Positions 1-5,520 of a DNA stretch of 5,520 bases are shown here, in pieces. Below the pieces are notes generated by a model. The model had not been told where the DNA came from. It saw only the letters and a program-made list of their open reading frames with translations, and searched no databases. The stretch's first letter is position 1. Each line of letters begins with the position of its first letter. A program made the translations under genes and the position numbers. Source of the stretch: Phycisphaerae bacterium (GTDB taxonomy: Bacteria > Planctomycetota > Phycisphaerae > WQYP01); assembly GCA_013044065.1 (NCBI GenBank), contig JABEVA010000418.1, positions 1 to 5,520 of the forward strand, written 5' to 3'.

Positions 1-518
1 TTCCAGCGGTGCCAGCGCAGACCGGTCTGCATGGCCAGAAGAATAGACCCCACCAGCAGGCTCAAGAATAACATATCGGAAATGCCATCGGCACCGTAGC
101 CGGAAGTTTTTCGCCCCACAATCCACAGCACCGCCGCGGCCACCGCCGCCCACCCCGGCGCTCCAAACCGCCGCGCCAGCCAAAACAACTCCACGGCCAG
201 AAAGGCCCCGGCCACCACGCCCACCGCCTGCATTGCCGCAATCCAGGCCATGCGTTGATTGGTCATCAGATGGCGGAATACCGCCAGATAAACCGCCCCA
301 CCCACCACCGCTTGGAGCGGGTGATAGACATCTTTTCGAAGGGTGTGAATGGGGTGCGCGGGCAGGCTCTGGGCCATGACAATAAAACGCAGGCAATCGG
401 AATTGACCACCGGCGTTACCCACGCCCGCTCCCAGCGCACCACCAGTGCCAAAAGAAAAATCAGCGGCACCAACCAACGCCGGCGGGCCAATTTATTTTC
501 ACCCTTGAATCCACGCAT
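1..518 (-). CDS. GT39/PMT-like membrane glycosyltransferase, N-terminal part (truncated by the window edge)
   Basis: An open frame of 172 complete codons runs leftward off the window without a stop. The visible protein is an integral membrane protein: a basic N-terminus (RRR near residues 12-14), a hydrophobic segment at about 15-28, then an external-loop-like stretch with NSDCLRF (Asp41) and DVYHPLQ (63-69). Further hydrophobic segments lie near 70-87, 96-114, 121-134 and 148-163. An acidic residue just after the first membrane span, followed by an H-P motif, resembles GT-C enzymes of the dolichyl-phosphate-mannose mannosyltransferase/ArnT type, which move sugars from lipid-phosphate donors at the membrane. 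GYGADGISDMLFL (140-152) also fits the family. The start is uncertain. ATG at 518 gives a natural N-terminus, but its ribosome-binding site is weak (GGTGGGT). In-frame GTG at 539 and TTG further upstream are alternatives, since the frame is open back to a TAG near 603. Substrate and acceptor cannot be told. It is divergent from gpmI. Confidence 0.65.
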   Translation of the reverse strand, partial: MRGFKGENKLARRRWLVPLIFLLALVVRWERAWVTPVVNSDCLRFIVMAQSLPAHPIHTLRKDVYHPLQAVVGGAVYLAVFRHLMTNQRMAWIAAMQAVGVVAGAFLAVELFWLARRFGAPGWAAVAAAVLWIVGRKTSGYGADGISDMLFLSLLVGSILLAMQTGLRWHRW

Positions 519-868
519 ACCCACCAAGCCAAGCTCCACGGACCAATGAGAATTGGCCAATTCCCACCGCCCATGATAAGGCCTTCCCAGCCACGGTAAA
601 GTCTACTGCCTCCTGTAGTGCTCTCGCAGAGCTAGAATTGAGGGTGGATTGGTCTGCGATCGGTCAGACGCAGCGAGCCAGCGGCGAGAACCGGGTTGGT
701 AGACCCATCGAGCCGCTGCCACGCCGCGGATGGCCGGTCACAGGCCAACCCTGGGAGCGGGGCTTTGCGGCATGTTCGCATGGGCGGTGGCACGCTATAC
801 TCCATCGGCGTCAGCAGGGTTGAGCGGCGCTTTATTGGTGCCGCCGATGACTTTTTCAGGAGTGCTCC
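519..868. other. Divergent intergenic region between the glycosyltransferase gene and gpmI
   Basis: About 350 bases with no convincing gene. Small + strand frames here (for example 638-823) show no recognisable motif or start context and look like chance openings in GC-rich DNA. An AGGAGG on the - strand (609-614) is the best Shine-Dalgarno match facing the left gene, but no start of that gene's frame lies at a suitable distance. It sits in the loop of a 4-bp inverted repeat (CTAC 603-606 / GTAG 615-618). Two more small hairpins are visible: CTCT/AGAG at 621-631, and GTCTG 652-656 / CAGAC 665-669. I see no tRNA, riboswitch or repeat family. Promoters for both flanking genes should lie here, but only weak candidates can be seen. 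Confidence 0.5.
773..801 (+). promoter_or_regulatory. Weak candidate promoter for gpmI
   Basis: TATACT at 796-801 is a good -10 match, but the hexamer 17 bases upstream (TGTTCG, 773-778) is a poor -35. Transcription would begin near 808 and give a leader of about 60 bases before the gpmI ATG. This is inferred from consensus matching alone. Confidence 0.25.
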
Positions 869-2470
869 ATGGCTTTCAAATCCATCCAACGTCCGATGAT
901 GATCATCGTCCGCGATGGCTGGGGCGAAAACCCCCATCCGGAAATGGATAAGTGCAACGCGGTCAAGCTGGCCCGCCACCCGAGCGATGATCGGCTGATG
1001 CGTGATTACCCCAATGTGCTCATCCACACCAGTGGCGAATGGGTGGGCCTGCCCGCCGGAGTCATGGGCAACAGCGAAGTGGGCCATCAAAATATCGGGG
1101 CCGGGCGAATTGTTGATCAGGAAACCATGCGCATCACCCGGAGGATCCGTGACGGCAGTTTTTTTACCATGCCGGCCCTGACCGGTGCGTTTACCCATGC
1201 CACCACAACGGACGGACAGGTGCATATTTTGGGCCTCTGTTCCGATGGTCGCGTGCATAGCGATCTGGAACACGCCTACGCCATTTTGGAACTGGCCAGG
1301 AAGCTGAAATTTCCCGGCTCGCGGGTATTGGTTCATGCCATTACGGACGGCCGCGATACGCCCCCGCAAAGCGGTAAAGGTTTTTTGGCGGCCCTGGAAG
1401 CTAAAACCCGTGCTCTGGGCATTGGCCGCATAGCCAGCGTGGTAGGCCGATATTACGCCATGGACCGCGATAACCGCTGGGATCGCGTCGAAAAAGCTTA
1501 TGATTTGTTGACCCAACGGGTGGGGGGCCACTGGGGCACAGTTCAGGAGGCTTTGGCCAACTACTACGCCCACGCCACGGAACCGTCCCGGGCTGGAGAT
1601 GAATTTGTGATGCCCAGCGTCATTGATGGCCCCGGCGATGGTGCCATCAAGGATGGAGATGCGGTGATTTTCTTCAATTATCGCGGTGACCGGCCGCGCG
1701 AAATCACCAAGGCATTTACCTATTCCGATGAACAATTCCGCCAACAGCCCAATGGCGGATTCCGGCGAAAAATACGCCCGGGCAATTTGTATTTTGCCAC
1801 CATGACGGCCTATGAAGAGGGCCTGCCGGTACACGTGATTTTTCCCAAACCCGCGAAAATGAACGCCATTTTGGGCATGTATCTGGCGGATTCGGGCTTA
1901 AGCCAGTTTCGCTCGGCTGAGACGGAAAAGTTTCCGCATGTCACCTTCTTTTTCAACGATTATCGCGAGCCGCCGTTTGCCCATGAAGACCGGAAAATGG
2001 CACCCAGTCCCAAGGTGACCACGTACGATCAAAAGCCGGAAATGAGCGCCGCCGAAGTAACCGAAATCATCTTAGCGGAGTTGGATCGCGGCACGCACGA
2101 TTTTTATGTCCTCAATTTCGCCAATGGCGACATGGTGGGCCACACCGGCAATTTACCCGCCGCCATTACCGCAGTGGAAACCGTGGACCGCTGCCTGGGC
2201 CGTGTGCTGGATAAACTCCACCGCGTTGGCGGGGTGGCCATCGTCACCGCCGACCATGGCAATTGCGAACAGATGTGGGATTTTGTCAACAACTGTCCGC
2301 ATACCAGTCACACCACGTATGATGTGCGGGCGATTGTGGTGGATGATCGCTACAAGGGAAGGCAGCTGCGCTCCGACGGCTGCCTGGCCGATCTGGCCCC
2401 CACCGCACTGGAGATGATGGGCCTGACCCAGCCCAAAGAAATGACCGGCCAATCCCTGTTGAAAGTTTAA
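869..2470 (+). CDS. gpmI: 2,3-bisphosphoglycerate-independent phosphoglycerate mutase (iPGM)
   Basis: This cytoplasmic enzyme interconverts 3-phosphoglycerate and 2-phosphoglycerate in glycolysis and gluconeogenesis, through a phosphoserine intermediate and two Mn2+ ions. The protein has 533 residues, within the usual range for the family. By motif comparison with the Geobacillus stearothermophilus enzyme, every key residue is present. Metal ligands are Asp16 (RDGWG), Ser69 in GNSEVGH (the phosphorylated serine), Asp421 and His425 (NGDMVGH), Asp462 and His463 (TADHGN), and His481 (SHTTYDV). Substrate contacts are His130, Arg162-Asp163 (DGRDTPP), Arg194, Arg200, Arg272 and Arg275 (YRGDRPRE), and Lys354. 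The phosphatase-like domain is split around the phosphotransferase domain (roughly residues 80-320). AGGAG at 858-862, six bases before ATG 869, supports the start. It is transcribed alone, divergent from the gene on its left and convergent with the hydrolase gene on its right. Nothing suggests inactivation or recent transfer. Confidence 0.97.
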   Translation: MAFKSIQRPMMIIVRDGWGENPHPEMDKCNAVKLARHPSDDRLMRDYPNVLIHTSGEWVGLPAGVMGNSEVGHQNIGAGRIVDQETMRITRRIRDGSFFTMPALTGAFTHATTTDGQVHILGLCSDGRVHSDLEHAYAILELARKLKFPGSRVLVHAITDGRDTPPQSGKGFLAALEAKTRALGIGRIASVVGRYYAMDRDNRWDRVEKAYDLLTQRVGGHWGTVQEALANYYAHATEPSRAGDEFVMPSVIDGPGDGAIKDGDAVIFFNYRGDRPREITKAFTYSDEQFRQQPNGGFRRKIRPGNLYFATMTAYEEGLPVHVIFPKPAKMNAILGMYLADSGLSQFRSAETEKFPHVTFFFNDYREPPFAHEDRKMAPSPKVTTYDQKPEMSAAEVTEIILAELDRGTHDFYVLNFANGDMVGHTGNLPAAITAVETVDRCLGRVLDKLHRVGGVAIVTADHGNCEQMWDFVNNCPHTSHTTYDVRAIVVDDRYKGRQLRSDGCLADLAPTALEMMGLTQPKEMTGQSLLKV

Positions 2471-2491
2471 GCCGTGGACAGAGGATTGGTT
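2447..2491. terminator. Inverted repeat at the gpmI/hydrolase convergent junction; possible bidirectional terminator
   Basis: CCAATCC-CTGT (2449-2459) pairs with ACAG-A-GGATTGG (2478-2489), making 11 Watson-Crick pairs with one bulged A at 2482 and an 18-base loop. Two G-T pairs could extend the base to 2447/2491. The loop contains the gpmI stop codon, and the stem base touches the stop codon of the opposing gene, so the hairpin would form in both transcripts. There is no T-run on either strand, so an intrinsic terminator is not proven. It may instead act as a 3'-end stabiliser. Confidence 0.4.
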
Positions 2492-3584
2492 AATGGCCTG
2501 CGGACCTTAACGCCGCGCGCAATTCCCGGACCACGATGTCGGCGGTATTTTCTTTTTCACCGAAGAAATTCTTGGTGAAGCCCAGCGCCAGGCCGATCGT
2601 GGGATCGGCAAATCCGACCGAGCCTCCATAACCACTAAAGCCAAAAGCGGCGGAGGTTGAACCGTAAATGGAATCTCTTCCACCCAGACGATAGCCCAAA
2701 CCCCAGTCTTTCGGCTGATCATCGCCAATAGCCAAGGGCGGGCGCTGCATTTGCGTGGCCATGGCCACGCGGCTCGGAGACAGTAACTCCACCCCATCGA
2801 CACCCCCCGGCAGCAGCCCGGCGTAATGCCGGGCGAGAGCATGGGCACTCATAATGGCGTTGCTGGCGGGAACGCACGCCCGGCGGGCCTCCGGTTGATT
2901 CATCCACTTGGACAGTGGACAAAGCCAGTCGGGAATCGCCGGATTCTCCACCGCCGCCCGTTGCCAACCCGGTTCTTCCAGCGTCGCCACGCGCGGCTCA
3001 ACCGCGTCTGGTATTCCCATGTACATATCTTCCATCTTTAGCGGCTGACAAATTTCCTCCTGAACCAGACGCCCCACCGGCTGGCCCGTTACCCGCCGCG
3101 CCACTTCTCCCAAAATCCACCCGCTGGTGATGGCATGATATTCAATACGTGTTCCGGGCGGCCAGAGCGGTTTTAGCGCCGCCACCACCCGGCACATGGT
3201 GTCCCAGTTGTGCAACTCGGCCAAGCCTATGCCGGTGGGCATGTTCGGAATGCCCGCCGTGTGATACAACGCCTGGCCAATGGTGATGGTGCCTTTGCCA
3301 TGGGCGGCGAATTCCGGCCACACCTGGGCAATCGGCTGATCATAGGCAAGCCGCCCCCGCTGGGCCAAACGGTGAATCACGGTGGCCAACATCGCCTTGC
3401 CGGTGGAAAATACCGGAAACAAGGTGTCCGAGGAGACCCGACGACCACTGTTGACATCGAGCACGCCGGCCCCGACATTCACCACCAGTTTGCCATTGAC
3501 ATACGCGGCCAATTGCAAGCCGCGCTGACCGCCATCCGTGGTCAGCCTGTTGAGCAATAATTGCATCTGTTCCTGAATGGTCAT
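2490..3584 (-). CDS. Serine hydrolase of the beta-lactamase / class C-like family
   Basis: A 364-residue protein of the penicillin-binding-protein-like serine hydrolase fold (Pfam Beta-lactamase, PF00144), a group that includes esterases, D-aminopeptidases and class C beta-lactamases. The nucleophile motif SxxK is STGK (Ser60, Lys63) in FPVFSTGKAM. The second motif is Tyr149 in EYHAITSGWILGEV, as in the YxN/YHA variants of this family. HTAGIP (108-113) is also typical. The third motif region is GYGGSVGFADP (318-328 approx.), where many relatives have a histidine just before the glycines. No signal peptide is visible (MTIQEQMQLL), so it is probably cytoplasmic. The start is well supported: AGGAAGGG at 3590-3597 lies five bases from ATG 3584. 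The substrate cannot be predicted; an esterase or peptidase-like role is as likely as drug resistance, and a beta-lactamase label would be unsafe. It is a single gene facing gpmI and divergent from def. Confidence 0.88.
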   Translation of the reverse strand: MTIQEQMQLLLNRLTTDGGQRGLQLAAYVNGKLVVNVGAGVLDVNSGRRVSSDTLFPVFSTGKAMLATVIHRLAQRGRLAYDQPIAQVWPEFAAHGKGTITIGQALYHTAGIPNMPTGIGLAELHNWDTMCRVVAALKPLWPPGTRIEYHAITSGWILGEVARRVTGQPVGRLVQEEICQPLKMEDMYMGIPDAVEPRVATLEEPGWQRAAVENPAIPDWLCPLSKWMNQPEARRACVPASNAIMSAHALARHYAGLLPGGVDGVELLSPSRVAMATQMQRPPLAIGDDQPKDWGLGYRLGGRDSIYGSTSAAFGFSGYGGSVGFADPTIGLALGFTKNFFGEKENTADIVVRELRAALRSAGH

Positions 3585-3679
3585 AAATACCCTTCCTCAT
3601 GGTGGCGGCCCTGTGCGGCCCGAACGATTTCCAGTACCCATCACCGGCACCGCGGGCCACCTGTGCCTGGAAAACTATG

Positions 3680-3707
3680 GTTTTACAGTAAAGCGGAGGT
3701 TTCGCAA
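3680..3707 (-). promoter_or_regulatory. Weak candidate promoter for the serine hydrolase gene
   Basis: On the - strand, TTGCGA (3702-3707) and TAAAAC (3680-3685) are separated by 16 bases, each matching four of six consensus positions. The start would lie about 85-90 bases upstream of the hydrolase ATG. The match is weak and could be chance. Confidence 0.2.
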
Positions 3708-3734
3708 GCCTGCACGGCCCATCACCGCGACCGG

Positions 3735-3763
3735 GTTACAAGCCGCCCGGAACTTTATATAAT
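3735..3763 (+). promoter_or_regulatory. Sigma-70-type promoter for the peptide deformylase gene
   Basis: A perfect -10 hexamer TATAAT (3758-3763), inside an AT-rich TTTATATAAT in otherwise GC-rich DNA, lies 17 bases downstream of GTTACA (3735-3740), a 4/6 match to the -35 consensus. The predicted start near 3770 leaves a leader of about 34 bases before ATG 3804. A 5-bp inverted repeat, CCGGG 3731-3735 / CCCGG 3746-3750, straddles the -35 element. It is a possible operator, but short enough to be chance. Confidence 0.55.
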
Positions 3764-3803
3764 TGCGCAGGACAGCAACGAGGTACAGACAGGTATTGAG
3801 ACC

Positions 3804-4412
3804 ATGGCTCGCCGCGAACAACCATCAACTAAAAAACGACCGAAGCGCGTGGCCGCCGCCCCGGCACCAACTTCATCCATTCCGATTGCCCCGCCGCGGC
3901 CGAAGCCGGCGGAACTGGAAATTGTTTTCTGGCCGACGCCGGTTCTCACCCGTCGCGCTAAACCGGTGGAAGAAATTGATGACTGGCTGCGGCAGGTCAG
4001 TGGGCGCATGGTGGAACTGATGGAAGAGCATAAAGGGGTGGGCCTGGCCGGGCCGCAGGTGGGTCTGCCGCTGCGCTTGTTTGTGATGGCCGAAACCGGC
4101 AAGGCCGCGGACGCCCGGGTGATTATCAATCCGGTCCTTGATCAGCAGGAAGGCTTTGAAGAAGCCGAGGAAGGATGTTTGTCTTTACCGGAAATCCGCG
4201 GCAAAATCACACGCTACGTAAAATTGCGTATTCAAGGCCTGGATATCACCGGTCAGCCCGTCGCGCTAAACTTGGAGGGCTTTCCCGCCCGCATTGCGCA
4301 ACATGAAATCGATCATCTGGATGGCGTGCTTATTATAGACCGCATGTCGCCCCTGACCCGTCTGGCCCACCGCAAGGAACTCAGGGCCTTGGAAAGCGCC
4401 GCCGCAAAATAA
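3804..4412 (+). CDS. def: Peptide deformylase
   Basis: Peptide deformylase is a metal-dependent (usually Fe2+) hydrolase that removes the formyl group from the initiator methionine of nascent proteins at the ribosome. The 202-residue protein holds all three family motifs in order: GVGLAGPQ (78-85, canonical GxGLAAxQ), EGCLSLP (123-129, with metal ligand Cys125) and QHEIDHLDG (166-174, ligands His167 and His171, catalytic Glu168). The catalytic domain begins near residue 38 (LEIVFWPTPVL), so about 37 residues precede it where most bacterial deformylases have only a few. That tail is Lys/Arg-rich (KKRPKR, 10-15) and then Pro/Ala-rich. ATG 3804 is chosen because the frame upstream has no plausible start until 3561, inside the divergent gene. 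Its Shine-Dalgarno is weak. A good promoter ends about 40 bases upstream, which favours this start over a longer protein. The usual partner fmt is not adjacent in this window. Confidence 0.95.
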   Translation: MARREQPSTKKRPKRVAAAPAPTSSIPIAPPRPKPAELEIVFWPTPVLTRRAKPVEEIDDWLRQVSGRMVELMEEHKGVGLAGPQVGLPLRLFVMAETGKAADARVIINPVLDQQEGFEEAEEGCLSLPEIRGKITRYVKLRIQGLDITGQPVALNLEGFPARIAQHEIDHLDGVLIIDRMSPLTRLAHRKELRALESAAAK

Positions 4413-4439
4413 GCCGCGCCCGCCGCCGCGTCCCCCTCT

Positions 4440-4473
4440 GGCTGGTGTTGGCATCGCCACCGGCTCGGCTTTT
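4440..4473 (+). terminator. Terminator-like hairpin after def
   Basis: GCTGGTG (4441-4447) pairs with CACCGGC (4458-4464) across a 10-base loop, with one G-T pair inside the stem and a possible second at 4440/4465. The sequence then runs TCGGC into a TTTT (4470-4473). This resembles a weak rho-independent terminator for def in the 59-base gap before the opposing gene. The short T-run, separated from the stem by five bases, keeps confidence low. Confidence 0.35.
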
Positions 4474-5520
4474 AACGGCGTACCGTTTGCGCAAAGGCTT
4501 TGAGTTGCCGGTAATCCCCCCGCCAGGTCGTATACATGTAGCCGATGATGCCGTGCACACCGGCGGCGGAAGCCATCCATAAACGCAAGTTAGCCAGTGG
4601 TGAATCGTAGTAACCCGCGATAATCTGGCGATAGCCGCGCGTGGCAAAAAACTTCAGCGAAGCAGCACGCCGACCAAAGTTCCAGTTCATCACCACCACT
4701 TTTCGTGAAAGCCCCCGCCAGGATCCGGCCAGGGAGCCATGGACCAGGTAATAATGCGCGTGCGCATTGTGGTAGGGATCAAACATATCCGACCAGATAT
4801 ACCCCTGGGCCGTGCCCAGCAAGTGGGTGCAATAACGGACTCTCTTGGCCAGCAAACGACCCGGCGATTGCTGCGGCCGCGTGCCCCTTAACCCCCATCC
4901 CATGATCCGAATCTCATCAAAACTCATCATGTAACCCTGTGGATGAAGCGCTGCGGTGACAAGGCGTATTTCCTGCCGGAAGAGAGCTTTGGTCCGCCGA
5001 GAACCCAGCGCTATCGATACCTGCCCGCCATAAAATACAGGCGGATAAAACCATGAAACTCGCACCACCGTGCCGTCGGGCACGGCTTTTAGAAAGTGAA
5101 TGGAGGGGCATTTGTGCCAGGGGGTGTATTGGCCGGCATAAGGTGTGGTGCCAAGCAACGGATCACGGATGAGAACATAATCCCTTCCGGCTCGATAAGC
5201 CCGCACCACTGTGGGCGCTCCGGGGCGACTCAAAACATTCACCAGCCCCGCCACGGCAATGTGCCAATTTCGCCACTCCAGCGTTCCTTGGGCCGCACCC
5301 CACACGCCAAAGTAGACGTTCACGTGATGGTGTTGGAGCGAATCAAACACCACATCATAGCGCCGCCAGGGTTGAGTTGGCAGCACCTTGATCTGTTGAT
5401 ATTGCAAAGACGCATTGCCGCTCCCCAGCACCGCAATGCGGGGCCGGCCGGTATACCGCCGGGTGCGAATATCCACCCGGATGTGATAGGCATGAAATGG
5501 CTGCACGGTCAAGGGGAAAA
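4472..5520 (-). CDS. Probable carbohydrate-active enzyme (glycoside-hydrolase-like), C-terminal part (truncated by the window edge)
   Basis: An open frame of 349 complete codons enters from the right edge and ends at TAA 4472-4474. TTG at 5512 is in frame, but two further codons precede it without a stop and no Shine-Dalgarno is visible, so the true start is almost certainly outside. Counting from that TTG codon, residues 1-100 look like an all-beta sandwich of carbohydrate-binding type (alternating hydrophobics, YFGVWG 67-72, TLEW 77-80). After a linker comes a segment like the second half of a TIM-barrel hydrolase: MMSFDEIRIMGW (195-206, acidic pair Asp199-Glu200), YIWSDMFDPYHN (238-249), KVVVMNWNFG (271-280), IIAGYYDS (297-304) and GYMYTTWRGDY (324-334). 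Acidic residues at strand ends and abundant Trp/Tyr are typical of sugar-binding clefts. I associate these motifs with GH20-like proteins of Planctomycetota, from memory and not from a search. Substrate and secretion cannot be judged because the N-terminus is missing. Confidence 0.6.
   Translation of the reverse strand, partial: FPLTVQPFHAYHIRVDIRTRRYTGRPRIAVLGSGNASLQYQQIKVLPTQPWRRYDVVFDSLQHHHVNVYFGVWGAAQGTLEWRNWHIAVAGLVNVLSRPGAPTVVRAYRAGRDYVLIRDPLLGTTPYAGQYTPWHKCPSIHFLKAVPDGTVVRVSWFYPPVFYGGQVSIALGSRRTKALFRQEIRLVTAALHPQGYMMSFDEIRIMGWGLRGTRPQQSPGRLLAKRVRYCTHLLGTAQGYIWSDMFDPYHNAHAHYYLVHGSLAGSWRGLSRKVVVMNWNFGRRAASLKFFATRGYRQIIAGYYDSPLANLRLWMASAAGVHGIIGYMYTTWRGDYRQLKAFAQTVRR

Noticed and set aside
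572..574. ATG at 574 on the - strand as a gene start
   Set aside because: It is out of frame with the glycosyltransferase and opens only a short peptide with no recognisable character.
255..599. A + strand 114-codon frame at the left edge
   Set aside because: It is the complement of the membrane glycosyltransferase frame and its upstream region. The - strand reading gives coherent membrane segments and family-like motifs, while this one is low in hydrophobics and rich in His, Gln and Pro.
638..951. Small + strand frames upstream of and overlapping the gpmI start
   Set aside because: No recognisable motif or convincing ribosome-binding site, and two run into the gpmI coding region in another frame.
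632..1834. A 400-codon open frame on the - strand
   Set aside because: Most of it lies antisense to gpmI, whose catalytic residues are all in place on the + strand. The antisense protein shows no recognisable family motif. Long antisense frames are common opposite GC-rich genes.
2153..2452. A 99-codon - strand frame within the 3' end of gpmI
   Set aside because: It is antisense to the conserved metal-binding C-terminal motifs of gpmI and has no features of its own.
3561..3803. 81-codon N-terminal extension of the def frame
   Set aside because: The frame is open, but it begins inside the divergent hydrolase gene, the peptide has no deformylase-like content, and the def promoter lies within it. 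ATG 3804 is a better start.
4705..5111. Short frames on both strands within the right-edge gene
   Set aside because: They lie inside a 349-codon open frame with consistent protein-like motifs, so they are shadows.

Overview
The window is a GC-rich stretch of bacterial chromosome carrying five protein genes: two complete metabolic or housekeeping genes on the + strand, one complete gene on the - strand, and one incomplete - strand gene at each edge. The gene types (2,3-bisphosphoglycerate-independent phosphoglycerate mutase, bacterial peptide deformylase, a family-39-like membrane glycosyltransferase, and a large glycosidase-like protein with an IWSDMFDPYHN motif) and the loose, non-operon layout suggest a Planctomycetota-type bacterium, possibly of the Phycisphaerae. 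This is an inference from protein flavour only; no rRNA or other taxonomic marker is present. I see no phage, insertion sequence, CRISPR array or tRNA.

Layout, left to right. Positions 1-518 (-) hold the N-terminal third or so of a multi-pass GT39/PMT-like glycosyltransferase that runs off the left edge. Positions 519-868 are a divergent intergenic region with only weak promoter candidates. Positions 869-2470 (+) encode phosphoglycerate mutase with every known catalytic and metal-binding residue in place. Positions 2490-3584 (-) encode a serine beta-lactamase-like hydrolase that converges on it, leaving 19 bp between stop codons; an imperfect inverted repeat spans this junction. Positions 3585-3803 are a second divergent region, with a good sigma-70-type promoter reading into the deformylase gene. 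Positions 3804-4412 (+) encode peptide deformylase with an unusual basic, proline-rich N-terminal extension. A short convergent gap with a terminator-like hairpin follows. Positions 4472-5520 (-) hold the C-terminal part of a probable carbohydrate-active enzyme that enters from the right edge.

The genes alternate in strand (- + - + -), so each is probably transcribed on its own and no common pathway is evident. Phosphoglycerate mutase serves glycolysis and gluconeogenesis, and deformylase serves protein maturation. The two edge genes point to glycan synthesis and glycan breakdown, but nothing links them functionally. I find no convincing undescribed system. The points most worth a second look are the domain order of the right-edge glycosidase-like protein, the deformylase N-terminal tail, and the shared hairpin at the first convergent junction.
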